Positions 17,679-27,540 of a DNA stretch of 64,000 nt are shown here, one piece after another (the stretch's first letter is position 1; each line of letters begins with the position of its first letter). The position numbers and the translations under genes are program-made. Under the pieces are notes generated by a model. The model did not search any database. It had not been told where the DNA came from and saw only the letters and a list, made by a program, of their open reading frames with translations. This DNA is from Sporanaerobacter acetigenes DSM 13106 (GTDB lineage: Bacteria; Bacillota; Clostridia; Tissierellales; Sporanaerobacteraceae), in assembly GCF_900130025.1 (NCBI RefSeq), contig NZ_FQXR01000011.1, forward strand, positions 24,865-88,864. The letters are read 5' to 3'.

Positions 17679-20052
17679 ACAAAAGAAGGAAGTAAAGAGA
17701 AGTAGCAAAACCCAATCTATAAAACAAAATAAAAAGAGAAACATCCCTCAATCTGCTCAGCAAACTTTACCCTATAGAAGAATACTTCCTGATGGGATAT
17801 GTCAGGTAGATAATAAAAAATACACTAAAACCATTAGGTTCTATGATATAAATTATCTTTTAGCTCAAAATGAAGATAAATCATTAATATTTGAAAATTA
17901 TTGTGATTTTCTCAATTACTTTGATAGTTCAATTAATTTTCAACTTAGTTTCATAAATCAATCTGGGAATACAGAATCCTTTATAGATAGCATTCAGATT
18001 CAAGAGCAAGATGATGATTTTAACGATATTAGACTTGAGTATTCTAATATGTTGAAAAATCAGTTATCCAAAGGGAATAATGGACTATTAAAAACTAAGT
18101 ATATTACCTTTGGAATAGAAGCAGATAGCTTAAAACTAGCAAAACCAAGACTTGAAAGAATAGAATCTGATATATTAAATAATTTTAAGGTCATGGGGGT
18201 TAAAGCCTATTCCTTAAATGGTAAAGAAAGGGTAGAACTACTTCATAGCATATGTCATCAGGATACAAAGGAAAAGTTGAATTTTACATGGGATTTAGTA
18301 AAGAGTGGAGGTGTGAGTACTAAGGATATAATAGTACCTACATCTTTTAATTTTTCTGACCCAAGGAGGTTTAAAATGGGGGAAACCATTGGAGCTATTA
18401 GCTTTCTTCAAATATTAGCTCCTGAACTTACAGATAGAATGTTAGCAGATTTTTTAGATTTAGAAGATGATATTATAGTAAATTTTCATATCCAATCAAT
18501 TGACCAAACAGAAGCCATTAAGAATGTAAAAAGAAAAATAACTGATTTAGACAGGATGAAAATTGAAGAACAGAAAAAGGCTGTAAGGGCTGGATATGAT
18601 ATGGATATTATACCATCTGATTTAGCAACCTTTGGAAATGAAGCCAAAAGCCTTTTAGAAGATTTACAGAATAGAAATGAGCGTATGTTTTTAGTAACCA
18701 TAATCGTCTTAAATACTGCTATGAAGAAACAAAAACTTGAAAATATAATATTTCAAACTGGTGGTATTGCACAAAAATATAATTGTGCTTTAAGAAAATT
18801 AGATTATCAGCAGGAAAATGGATTTATATCTAGTTTACCCTTAGGAGAAAATTATCTTGAAATATCAAGGGGACTTACAACTTCAAGTACTGCTATATTC
18901 ATACCATTTACAACACAAGAATTATTCATGGATGGAGAAAGTCTATATTATGGCTTAAATGCTTTATCTAATAATATGATTATGGTTGATAGGAAAAAAT
19001 TAAAAAATCCCAATGGCTTAATTTTGGGAACTCCTGGCTCTGGAAAATCATTTTCTGCTAAAAGAGAAATTACAAATGCCTTTCTAATTACAGATGACGA
19101 TATTATTATCTGTGATCCAGAGGCAGAGTATTATCCATTAGTAAATAAACTAAATGGTCAGGTTATAAAGATTTCTCCTACTAGTCCACACTATATAAAT
19201 CCAATGGATCTAAATTTAGATTACTCAGATGATGAAAATCCATTATCATTAAAATCTGACTTTATATTATCCCTTTGTGAGCTAATTGTAGGAGGAAAAC
19301 ATGGATTAGAACCTGTAGAAAAGACCATTATAGATCGTTGTGTAAGATTAGTATATCAAGATTTCTTATCAGATTCTAGAATGGAGAATATGCCTATTCT
19401 TGAAGATTTATATAATTTATTCAGGGAACAGGAAGAGGCAGAAGCTAAAAGATTGGCCACAGCTCTTGAAATATATGTTACAGGTTCTCTTAATGTATTT
19501 AATCATCATACAAATGTAGATGTAAATAATCGTCTAGTATGCTATGACATTAAGGAATTGGGAAAACAGTTGAAAAAGATAGGTATGCTAATCGTTCAAG
19601 ATCAAGTATGGAATAGGGTTACCATCAATAGGACAGAAAAGAGAAACACTAGATATTATGTAGACGAGTTCCACCTATTATTAAAAGAAGAACAAACAGC
19701 GGCTTATTCTGTAGAAATATGGAAGAGATTTCGTAAGTGGGGAGGAATGCCAACAGGTATTACTCAAAACATTAAAGATTTGTTGTCTTCCAGAGAGATT
19801 GAAAATATTTTTGAAAACAGTGATTTTATCTATATGCTAAATCAAGCCGCTGGAGATAGACAAATCCTTGCAAAACAATTAAATATATCACCTCATCAGT
19901 TGTCCTACGTCACGAATTCAAATGAAGGTGAAGGACTTCTTTTTTATGGGAATGTAATCATTCCATTTGTAGATAAGTTTCCAAAGGATACATTATTATA
20001 TTCTATAATGACAACTAAACCAGAGGAGGTACAGGGAGAGGAGGGAGTATAA
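17611..20052 (+). CDS. VirB4-like conjugal transfer ATPase (CD1110 type)
   Basis: I prefer GTG 17611, eight bases after GGAGG, giving 813 residues; an in-frame ATG at 17584 has no ribosome site. A Lys/Gln-rich N-terminus is followed by the VirB4 middle domain and a C-terminal ATPase: Walker A GTPGSGKS at 473-480, Walker B YYVDEFHLLL with D685 and E686, and the TQNIKDLL motif. It powers assembly and transfer through the type IV channel. Its stop overlaps the next start (TAATG). Confidence 0.92.
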   Translation: MIENPQVKKQQKRLAQNQKQLNKQKKEVKRSSKTQSIKQNKKRNIPQSAQQTLPYRRILPDGICQVDNKKYTKTIRFYDINYLLAQNEDKSLIFENYCDFLNYFDSSINFQLSFINQSGNTESFIDSIQIQEQDDDFNDIRLEYSNMLKNQLSKGNNGLLKTKYITFGIEADSLKLAKPRLERIESDILNNFKVMGVKAYSLNGKERVELLHSICHQDTKEKLNFTWDLVKSGGVSTKDIIVPTSFNFSDPRRFKMGETIGAISFLQILAPELTDRMLADFLDLEDDIIVNFHIQSIDQTEAIKNVKRKITDLDRMKIEEQKKAVRAGYDMDIIPSDLATFGNEAKSLLEDLQNRNERMFLVTIIVLNTAMKKQKLENIIFQTGGIAQKYNCALRKLDYQQENGFISSLPLGENYLEISRGLTTSSTAIFIPFTTQELFMDGESLYYGLNALSNNMIMVDRKKLKNPNGLILGTPGSGKSFSAKREITNAFLITDDDIIICDPEAEYYPLVNKLNGQVIKISPTSPHYINPMDLNLDYSDDENPLSLKSDFILSLCELIVGGKHGLEPVEKTIIDRCVRLVYQDFLSDSRMENMPILEDLYNLFREQEEAEAKRLATALEIYVTGSLNVFNHHTNVDVNNRLVCYDIKELGKQLKKIGMLIVQDQVWNRVTINRTEKRNTRYYVDEFHLLLKEEQTAAYSVEIWKRFRKWGGMPTGITQNIKDLLSSREIENIFENSDFIYMLNQAAGDRQILAKQLNISPHQLSYVTNSNEGEGLLFYGNVIIPFVDKFPKDTLLYSIMTTKPEEVQGEEGV

Positions 20053-20831
20053 TGGAGAAACTAAAGGTATTTGAAAATAGTAACTTTGGGAAAATTCGTG
20101 TATTAGGAATAGATGGAGAACCTTGGTTTATAGCTGTAGATATTGCAAAGGTGCTAGACTATCGTACTGCTTATGATATGACTCGTATATTAGACGAAGA
20201 TGAAAAGGGTACGCAGATTGTGCGTACCCCTGGTGGGAATCAAAATGTTATAGTAATCAACGAATCGGGCATTTATAGTTCCATTTTAAGAAGTAGAAAG
20301 CCTGAAGCAAAACAGTTTAAAAAATGGGTTACATCTGAGGTGCTTCCTTCTATACGAAAACATGGGGCATATTTAACGAATCAAACAGTAGAAAAAGTCC
20401 TAACAGATCCTGATTTTCTGATTCAGCTTGCACTAAACTTAAAAGAAGAACGAGAAAAAAGATTAATTGCAGAAACAGAGTTACAGGAAAATAAACCTAA
20501 GATTATCTTTGCTAATTGTGTAGAAACATCTAGAAGTTCATGTCTTGTAGGAGAATTAGCTAAACTTATAAATCAAGGAGGATATCCAATAGGACAAAAT
20601 AGACTTTTTGCATGGATGAGAGATAATGGCTATTTAATAAGACAGAAAGGGGAAAACTACAACCTTCCTACTCAGTATTCAATGGATCTAAAGCTAATGG
20701 AAGTAAAGAAAAATATTATAAATAATTCTGATGGAACGGTAAGGGTAACCCGTACTACTAAAATAACAGGGAAAGGACAAATCTATTTTTTTCATAAATT
20801 TTTAGGAGAAAGGGCCTATGAAATCTTATAA
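20052..20831 (+). CDS. Phage-type antirepressor with BRO-N and KilAC domains
   Basis: The 259-residue protein has an N-terminal BRO-N domain (FGKIRVLGIDGEPWFIAVDIAKVLDY, VINESGIYSSILRSRKPEAKQFKKWVTSEVLPSIRKHG) and a C-terminal KilAC domain (LAKLINQGGYPIGQNRLFAWMRDNGYLIR, IYFFHKFLGE). Such proteins relieve phage repressors. Here it starts on the last base of the virB4 stop codon, so it is translationally coupled to a core transfer gene. It may link channel expression to ICE derepression, possibly acting on the XRE/ImmA locus; that is inference. Confidence 0.85.
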   Translation: MEKLKVFENSNFGKIRVLGIDGEPWFIAVDIAKVLDYRTAYDMTRILDEDEKGTQIVRTPGGNQNVIVINESGIYSSILRSRKPEAKQFKKWVTSEVLPSIRKHGAYLTNQTVEKVLTDPDFLIQLALNLKEEREKRLIAETELQENKPKIIFANCVETSRSSCLVGELAKLINQGGYPIGQNRLFAWMRDNGYLIRQKGENYNLPTQYSMDLKLMEVKKNIINNSDGTVRVTRTTKITGKGQIYFFHKFLGERAYEIL

Positions 20832-20888
20832 AAACAATATAAGAGACTATCAATATAATTATTTTAAAAGAAAAGTGGGGTGATAAAA

Positions 20889-23660
20889 TTGGATGGAAAG
20901 AGAAAAAAATTAAAATCTAAAGCCAAAGTAATTCAAAAATATTCTAAAGATGGATTAGTAGAGCATAATCTTTTAGAAAACACTACTAGAAATATTAGTC
21001 GGAAAATAGAGGATGTAAACTTAGAAAAGGCTCTTAAAGAAAAAAAGGTAGAATCCATCAATTATTCTAGGGATAGAGGAAATAATGAATTTACAAGAAA
21101 AAAGCCAAAGGTATCAATTGGAAAAACTCTGGAAGATTCTATGGTTTCAAATAATTCCAATGTAATTCATAAAGATAATGAGTATGGATTAGCAGATGAT
21201 ATTTCTATATCGGAGTTGAATGAAGAAGCCATAGAAGCAATAGATGAACAACAGACTCAGGGGAAAGGTGAGATAGAAAACAATTATATAGAAACTATAA
21301 AACAAGATGAATATGATCCAAGTAGGAAGCAAATAAATAATTATGCCCCAAGGCATTATAGTGAGCCAAAACCATATGAAAACATAAATAATACACATTT
21401 ACCAATAGATAGAATTGAAAATGACATAGGGAATAAATTAAATCATAAAAAAGAATATATCCTTGGACATAAAGGAAGATATAAGCAGAAAGAAAGCTCT
21501 ACTAAGCAAGATTTAAAATTTTCTAAAGATAATTTAGATATTTCAAAAGATAATCCTGAAGAAAAGATGGATTTTCAAAATAAGATGAAGCTAGAGTTGC
21601 AAACTGAAAAGGAAGATCCTAAGCCACTAGGAACCAGGGATTATAGCAAACAAGGAGAAAAAGATAGCAAGAACAATTACACTAAAATAGAAAATCCTTT
21701 AGAAAAAATAGAAAGAACTGAAAAGGGTTATAAAGATAAGAAAAAAACAGATGATAAAAAGCAGAGTACAAAAACCCAATCAAGACTTAAATTTGACAGG
21801 AAAAATAAAAAAGATAAATTACTTCATAATGCGGAGAATATAGATAATCCTATTAAAAAAGTATTGGGCACTTCGGGAGAAATCATAGATATTAGTTCTA
21901 GTAAGGTATTCCATAATAAAATGGAAGAGCTTGAAGATGAAAATGTGGGAGCAGAATCCATTCATAAATCACAAGAATTTGCAGAAGGGACATTAAGAAA
22001 AGGGAAAAACTATAGTATTCGCAGAAAAAATAGGAAACTAAAGAGGAAGCATAAAGAAATAAAAAAGGCTGAAGAATTAAAAGGTAAACTAGAATTTAAT
22101 AAAACTATAAGTAAAAACGAGGCATATCAAGAGGCAAGTGGGTTTGGAAGGTATATACAAAACTGGAGGATTAAGAGGCAGTATAATCAAAACACCCATA
22201 AAGCCTTTCATCAAAGATTCTTACAGGGCATTAAAGGAAGCTTAGATACGGTAAAGGAAATTACAAAAAGGGCTAATAAAAAGGCAGGTGTATATGTAAT
22301 TGCACTTGCTTTTTTATTTATGATGATTATGGTAACTACCCAATCCTGCTCAAATATTATAATGGGGGGATTAGGTACTATAGCAGGAACATCATATCAG
22401 GCTTCTGATACAGAAGTAACAGCTGCCGATGTTGAATATACCAGATTAGAAACAGGGTTACTTATGACTCTAAAAGATATAGAAAAGGATCATCCAGGAT
22501 ATGATGGATATCGATATAATTTAGATGGAGTAGGTCATGATCCCCATGAATTATTGGCATATTTAACTGCAAAATATGGAGATTTTAAAGCAGATAGAAT
22601 AAAAAATGAGATAAAAAGAATATTTAATGAGCAATATGAATTAACTCTAAAAGAAATATATGAAATAGAGGATGAAGATGAAAGGAGGATACTCGTAACA
22701 ACACTGTCTACTAGAGCATTATCAGAAGTACTAGAGGAAAATCTAAATGGAGAAGAAAAAGAGCTTTATGATGTCTTGATGAATAGCAAAGGAAACTTTA
22801 TGGTATATCAAAGCCCTACAGAGGGAGATTGGAAAAAATTTATTAGCAGTTTATTTGGTTGGAGGATTCATCCAATAAAGCAAGTACCTAGTTTTCATAC
22901 AGGTTTAGATATAGCAAAACTAGAAGGTTCTCTATTATATGCAATATTTGATGGCATAGTAAAAAAGATAGATTACGATAGGAATGGATATGGGCACTAT
23001 ATAATAATTGAGGATAAGAGTGGGAATACAGCCCTTTATGCTCATTGTTCTAGCATTGATGTGTTAAGGGGAACGAATATTAAAAAAGGAGATATTATTG
23101 CAAAAGTAGGGAGTACAGGAATGTCTACAGGTGCTCATTTGCATTTAGAATTAGAGGATTCGAAGGGAAATCTTTTGAATCCTTATTTTTATTTATACAG
23201 TGAATCAGAAAGTCCTATAGGAGCGACTGTATATTACAACGGCTACACAGGTAATTATGGAAATCCAGTTATACCTTATGATGATGAAACAATAAGAGCA
23301 CTATTTAATGAGGCAGACAAGCATTTAGGAAAGAGATATATCTTTGGAGCAAGTGGACCAGAAAATTTTGATTGTTCTAGTTTTGTATGTTGGGTTTTCA
23401 GAAATTCAGGAATCCACAATATACCAAGGATTACAGCTCAAGGCATATTTAATATTAGTACACCAATTTCATCAAGTGAGGCAAAAGCAGGAGATGTTAT
23501 TTTCTTTACTGGAACCTATAATGCAGGAGTACCAGTTACCCATGTAGGTATTTATGCCGGAAATGGAATGATGATCCATGCTGGGGACCCTGTTCAATAC
23601 ACTAGTATAGAGTCAAATTATTGGAGAAATCACTTTTATTCTTTTGGAAGATTAAGATAG
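20889..23660 (+). CDS. Bifunctional M23 and NlpC/P60 cell-wall hydrolase (CD1108 type)
   Basis: TTG 20889 follows GGGGTG at six bases, giving 923 residues; GTG 20880 is the alternative. The first 450 residues are charged and low in complexity. One membrane segment (KAGVYVIALAFLFMMIMV) follows, then an extracellular part with an M23 endopeptidase domain (H670 in HTGLDIA, H750 and H752 in HLHLE) and an NlpC/P60 domain (C829 in FDCSS, H885 in THVGIY). Members open peptidoglycan for the mating channel, like VirB1 or Tn916 Orf14. The very long cytoplasmic N-terminus is unusual for a hydrolase and may bind other channel parts. Confidence 0.88.
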   Translation: MDGKRKKLKSKAKVIQKYSKDGLVEHNLLENTTRNISRKIEDVNLEKALKEKKVESINYSRDRGNNEFTRKKPKVSIGKTLEDSMVSNNSNVIHKDNEYGLADDISISELNEEAIEAIDEQQTQGKGEIENNYIETIKQDEYDPSRKQINNYAPRHYSEPKPYENINNTHLPIDRIENDIGNKLNHKKEYILGHKGRYKQKESSTKQDLKFSKDNLDISKDNPEEKMDFQNKMKLELQTEKEDPKPLGTRDYSKQGEKDSKNNYTKIENPLEKIERTEKGYKDKKKTDDKKQSTKTQSRLKFDRKNKKDKLLHNAENIDNPIKKVLGTSGEIIDISSSKVFHNKMEELEDENVGAESIHKSQEFAEGTLRKGKNYSIRRKNRKLKRKHKEIKKAEELKGKLEFNKTISKNEAYQEASGFGRYIQNWRIKRQYNQNTHKAFHQRFLQGIKGSLDTVKEITKRANKKAGVYVIALAFLFMMIMVTTQSCSNIIMGGLGTIAGTSYQASDTEVTAADVEYTRLETGLLMTLKDIEKDHPGYDGYRYNLDGVGHDPHELLAYLTAKYGDFKADRIKNEIKRIFNEQYELTLKEIYEIEDEDERRILVTTLSTRALSEVLEENLNGEEKELYDVLMNSKGNFMVYQSPTEGDWKKFISSLFGWRIHPIKQVPSFHTGLDIAKLEGSLLYAIFDGIVKKIDYDRNGYGHYIIIEDKSGNTALYAHCSSIDVLRGTNIKKGDIIAKVGSTGMSTGAHLHLELEDSKGNLLNPYFYLYSESESPIGATVYYNGYTGNYGNPVIPYDDETIRALFNEADKHLGKRYIFGASGPENFDCSSFVCWVFRNSGIHNIPRITAQGIFNISTPISSSEAKAGDVIFFTGTYNAGVPVTHVGIYAGNGMMIHAGDPVQYTSIESNYWRNHFYSFGRLR

Positions 23661-23674
23661 GGAGGGAGTTATCT

Positions 23675-23956
23675 ATGGATAAAAAATTAATAAAGAAGTA
23701 TCAAGAATCTGAGAAACTTCAAAAACAGATCCAAGCTTTACAGGAAAAACTTAAAGGGATAGATAGTGAAGCGGAAGAGCTAGAAAAGACAGAGCTTCAC
23801 AAGATATTTAGAACATCTAAGATTTCTTTTGAAGAATATACTCAGATTATTAAAGGCGTTTTGGATAAGGATAAATTTACTGAAAAACTACAGGAAAGAA
23901 AAGAAGATATATATTTTAGTAAACAAGATGAAAGAGAGGGTATGGATAATGAATAG
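23675..23956 (+). CDS. DUF4315 family small coiled-coil protein
   Basis: ATG 23675 follows GGAGGGAG. The 93-residue protein is a predicted helix/coiled coil (LIKKYQESEKLQKQIQALQEKLKGIDSEAEELEKTEL) with a C-terminal helix. It matches the DUF4315 family that always lies between the CD1108- and CD1107-type genes in these elements. Function unknown. It overlaps the next gene by eight bases. Confidence 0.78.
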   Translation: MDKKLIKKYQESEKLQKQIQALQEKLKGIDSEAEELEKTELHKIFRTSKISFEEYTQIIKGVLDKDKFTEKLQERKEDIYFSKQDEREGMDNE

Positions 23957-24797
23957 ATATATTAAAAGTGTTCTAACACTATGTATAGTAATGGTATTAG
24001 TTTTATTAAATAATACCCATGTTTTTGCTAATGATGACCATATTGCTAAAAAATCCTATTTTAGTGATATTATCTATGCATCAGACATTATTGGAGATGA
24101 AAAGCCAGATGAATCTATTGAAATTTATAGAGAAGAAGGAACAATATCAAATCCACAAATCAAAGAGCCTTCAAACAATTGGAGCCAGGAAACAAATACA
24201 ATAAGATCTAATAATGGATTTGATGTATCTCTAGTAATGGGTGGGAATATGGATGCTATAAATCCCTTAGCTACTAAGCAGTATATAGCTAGGGCAGATA
24301 TGACAGAAAATGTAGGGGAAGATGGTAAAGAATTTGAGATGAAATTGGATGGCGAAGAAAATTCAACTTCAAAGCAGACAAGGCAATTTATAACCTTTAC
24401 CACTAATAGTGGAAAAACATTTCATCTAATAGTAGACCATGAAAAAGCATCTCAAAATGTATTTCTCTTAACAGAAGTAGGCGAACAAGATTTATTAAAT
24501 ATGATAGAAGGAGAAAAATCAAATATAAATGTAAAACCAGTAGTGGAGGAACCAAAAGAAGAAGAGCCTAAGGAAGAAGAAAATAAAGAGATAGAAGAAA
24601 AGCCCAAGGAGAAAAATAAATCTTCCTTTATATTTGTACTGTTAATCTTAGGAATTGTAGGTGGTGGAGGATATTATTTTAAGATTTATAAGCCTAGTCA
24701 TGAGGATTTTGAAGATGAATACGATGAGGATGAGATGGAATATGAAGATGAGTATGATGAAGAATTTGAGGAAGGAAATGAAGAAAATAGATATTGA
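23949..24797 (+). CDS. CD1107-type (DUF4366) exported membrane protein
   Basis: ATG 23949 gives 282 residues. A signal peptide (YIKSVLTLCIVMVLVLLNNTHVFA) is followed by an extracellular domain with QTRQFITFTTNSGKTFHLIVDHE, a Glu/Lys/Pro-rich linker, a membrane segment (SSFIFVLLILGIVGGGGYYF) and a strongly acidic cytoplasmic tail. This is the DUF4366/CD1107 family. It ends the channel operon, and probably contributes a surface domain to the mating apparatus. The next 100 bases carry the promoter and dyad of trlF. Confidence 0.82.
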   Translation: MNRYIKSVLTLCIVMVLVLLNNTHVFANDDHIAKKSYFSDIIYASDIIGDEKPDESIEIYREEGTISNPQIKEPSNNWSQETNTIRSNNGFDVSLVMGGNMDAINPLATKQYIARADMTENVGEDGKEFEMKLDGEENSTSKQTRQFITFTTNSGKTFHLIVDHEKASQNVFLLTEVGEQDLLNMIEGEKSNINVKPVVEEPKEEEPKEEENKEIEEKPKEKNKSSFIFVLLILGIVGGGGYYFKIYKPSHEDFEDEYDEDEMEYEDEYDEEFEEGNEENRY

Positions 24798-24850
24798 ATA
24801 TTGAAATTTTATAAATAACTAGGAGCTAAAATTTTAAAAGACTGAATAAT

Positions 24851-24894
24851 CCCCCAAATATGATATAATTTAGAAAATAGCATGTTTGGGGGAG
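24851..24894 (+). promoter_or_regulatory. Extended -10 promoter inside a dyad that can mask the trlF ribosome site
   Basis: CCCCCAAATATG (24851-24862) and CATGTTTGGGGG (24881-24892) are inverted repeats with one mismatch. Between them lies TGATATAAT (TATAAT at 24864-24869), an extended -10 promoter without a clear -35. The right arm includes the ribosome-binding GGGGGAG (24888-24894). RNA started from this promoter would lack the left arm; RNA reading through from the transfer operon would contain both arms and could hide the ribosome site. Confidence 0.65.
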
Positions 24895-24899
24895 ATATG

Positions 24900-27482
24900 A
24901 TGTTTAAAAACGGGGCTTCTGTTTTAAGAGCAGATTTTCATTTACATACTATAAAGGATAAAGAATTTAAATATCACAATAATCCAAATGAATTTGTAAA
25001 GGAATATGTTCAAAAATTAAAAGAAGCTGATATATCAATAGGTGCAATAACTAACCATAATAAATTTGATAAAGATGAATTTAAAGCTTTAAGAAGGCAA
25101 GCTAAAAAAGAAAATATTTTTTTGCTACCTGGGGTAGAACTTTCTGTTAAGGAAGGGGCGAATGGTATTCATACTTTAATTATCTTTTCTGATTCATGGT
25201 ATGAAAATGGAGAAAATAATATTGAAGTTTTTTTAAATCAAGTATTTGCTGGAGTAGCAAATCGTGAAAATGAGAATGTAAGTTGTAATTATGATATAAA
25301 TGGGGTTATAAGCAATTTGGAGCAACATAATAAAGATTATTTTATAATATTTGCTCATGTAGATCAAAAAAGTGGTTTATTATATGAATGTGGGGGAGGC
25401 TTAATACAAAGGTTATGGGATAACCCATTATTAAAAGAAAGAGTTTTGGGAGTTCAAAAATCCAAAAATATTGATAAATTTAATAACTTAACACAATGGA
25501 TTGGCTATGAATTACCAAAATTAGAAGGTTGTGATCCTAAAAAAATTGAGGATATAGGCGAGGGTGACAAATGTTATCTTAAGATAGGGGATTATTCTTT
25601 TAATGCTGTAAAATATGCCCTAATGGATTTTTCAAACAGGGTATTCTATGATATTCCTTTGTTTAAACATGGATACATCGACAGTATAGAATATACAGGA
25701 GGGAAATTAGATAATATAAATGTTGATTTTTCAAAAGAATTGAATACTATTATTGGAATAAGGGGGAGTGGTAAATCTTCCATACTAGAAACTTTAAGAT
25801 ATGGATTGGATTTAAAAGCAGATATTGATGATGATTATAAGGAAAGTCTTGTAAAATATGTTTTAGATTCTGGGGGTATTATAAAAATTAAGCTAGTAGA
25901 TAATAATAATAGGAAATACTTGCTAACCAAATATTTAGAGGATGATAAAGTGTACATTTCAGATGTAGATGAAAATCAACTAAATATATCATTAGAATCT
26001 ATAATTAATAATCCATTATATTTTGGACAAAAAGATTTATCTATGAGAGCTCCAGGTTATGAGTTTAATCTACTAAGTAAATTAATTGGTAAAAAGACGA
26101 AAGAAGTAAATGAAAAACTTAAAGGCAATAGCGAAGAATTAAAACAAAAGATAGAAGAGATAATAAAGATACAACAGTACCCGAATAGAATAGATGAACT
26201 TACTACTAGGGTTAATGATTTAAACATGAAATTAGCTATTTATGAAGAAAAAGGCATTGCTGAAAAATTAGACAAACAAAAACAATTTGAAGATGAAAGC
26301 CTATATTTTGAACAAATAAGTGGATTTATAAATGACTTGTCAGATGACTTAGAAAGTAGTTTGGAATCAGAAAAGATTAGATTACTAAAAGATAAAGCTA
26401 AATATACATCTAAGTATAATGGTGAGATATTTGAACGTGTAAATGAAAGTATAGAAAATATAATTAAATTATATGGAGGGCTATCTAATATAAATCAAAA
26501 TATTCTTGCTGAGTTAGAAAAAATCAAGTCTGAGCAGAATAACTTTGTTGAATGTAAAGATTCATTAAAAGAAGAGTTTGCTAGGATAAAAAGGGAAATA
26601 GATGTTGAAACTTTAAATCCTGATAGTTTTCTAGATTATTCGAAAAAGGTTAAAGATACTTCAGACGAATTACAGCAATATCAACTAAAAATGCAAGAAA
26701 AAAGTGCTTTAGAGAATTCTTTAAAGAACTTATTAAAAGATAGAAAGGAGCTAGTACACGAAAGATTTAGACTTTATAAAAAAGAAATTGAGAAAATAAA
26801 TGATTCACAGGAACAATTATCAATTGAAATTGAGTTAAAGGGAAATAAACAGGAATTTATGGATAAACTGAAGGAAGTTGGTCAAGGGACTGGTATACGT
26901 TCTAATAAATATAAGGATATTTCAGAACAATTTAGTGATTTTATAGCAATTATAGATGATATTATGCTCAATGAATCAAAAAAAATTAAAACAATTATAT
27001 CTGGTAATGATTATGATAAATTTATTGAAAAGATAAAAGGTAATCTTAAAGATTGCATAGAATATGAAGTCCCTGATAAAGTAGATATATTATATCATGG
27101 GAAGAACTTAGAATATCACTCCCTTGGACAGAGAGCATCGGCAATTGTTCTTTTCATTTTGACCCAAAAGGATAACGATATAATTATTATTGATCAACCT
27201 GAAGATGATTTAGATAATAAAGTGATTTATGATGAATTGATAAAAACTTTAAAGGAAAGAAAATCAGATATACAATTTATCTTTGTTACCCATAACGCGA
27301 ATATACCTGTTTTAGGAGATTCAGAAAAAATTATTGTAACGGAATTTGAAGATGATAAGATTATGGTTGACTCTGGAAGTATCGATTGTTCGCATATTCA
27401 AAAGAAAATTATAAAAATTATGGAAGGTGGAGAAGATGCGTTTGAAAAACGTAATAGTATATATTTAAACTGGAATATGTAA
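24900..27482 (+). CDS. TrlF-like PHP-domain SMC/ABC ATPase
   Basis: ATG 24900 (24897 also possible) gives 860 residues. The N-terminal PHP domain has H14 and H16 in DFHLHT, TNHNKFDKDEF, PGVELS and a later FAHVD. It is followed by an ABC/SMC ATPase: Walker A GIRGSGKSS at 286-294, about 400 residues of coiled coil, a degenerate signature region SLGQRASAIVLF and Walker B IIIIDQPEDDLDN with D765, then VTHNANIPVLGD. This is the TrlF-like layout, predicted from comparative genomics to act in phage conflict, probably as an ATP-controlled nuclease. It has its own promoter and terminator and splits the transfer module. Confidence 0.8.
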   Translation: MFKNGASVLRADFHLHTIKDKEFKYHNNPNEFVKEYVQKLKEADISIGAITNHNKFDKDEFKALRRQAKKENIFLLPGVELSVKEGANGIHTLIIFSDSWYENGENNIEVFLNQVFAGVANRENENVSCNYDINGVISNLEQHNKDYFIIFAHVDQKSGLLYECGGGLIQRLWDNPLLKERVLGVQKSKNIDKFNNLTQWIGYELPKLEGCDPKKIEDIGEGDKCYLKIGDYSFNAVKYALMDFSNRVFYDIPLFKHGYIDSIEYTGGKLDNINVDFSKELNTIIGIRGSGKSSILETLRYGLDLKADIDDDYKESLVKYVLDSGGIIKIKLVDNNNRKYLLTKYLEDDKVYISDVDENQLNISLESIINNPLYFGQKDLSMRAPGYEFNLLSKLIGKKTKEVNEKLKGNSEELKQKIEEIIKIQQYPNRIDELTTRVNDLNMKLAIYEEKGIAEKLDKQKQFEDESLYFEQISGFINDLSDDLESSLESEKIRLLKDKAKYTSKYNGEIFERVNESIENIIKLYGGLSNINQNILAELEKIKSEQNNFVECKDSLKEEFARIKREIDVETLNPDSFLDYSKKVKDTSDELQQYQLKMQEKSALENSLKNLLKDRKELVHERFRLYKKEIEKINDSQEQLSIEIELKGNKQEFMDKLKEVGQGTGIRSNKYKDISEQFSDFIAIIDDIMLNESKKIKTIISGNDYDKFIEKIKGNLKDCIEYEVPDKVDILYHGKNLEYHSLGQRASAIVLFILTQKDNDIIIIDQPEDDLDNKVIYDELIKTLKERKSDIQFIFVTHNANIPVLGDSEKIIVTEFEDDKIMVDSGSIDCSHIQKKIIKIMEGGEDAFEKRNSIYLNWNM

Positions 27483-27490
27483 GATACTGA

Positions 27491-27521
27491 ATGGTGGTGT
27501 AAACCACCATTTTTATTTTTA
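27491..27521 (+). terminator. Rho-independent terminator of trlF
   Basis: ATGGTGG (27491-27497) pairs with CCACCAT (27504-27510), followed by TTTTATTTTT. Confidence 0.88.
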
Positions 27522-27540
27522 TAGAAAGTGAGGTAATCAA

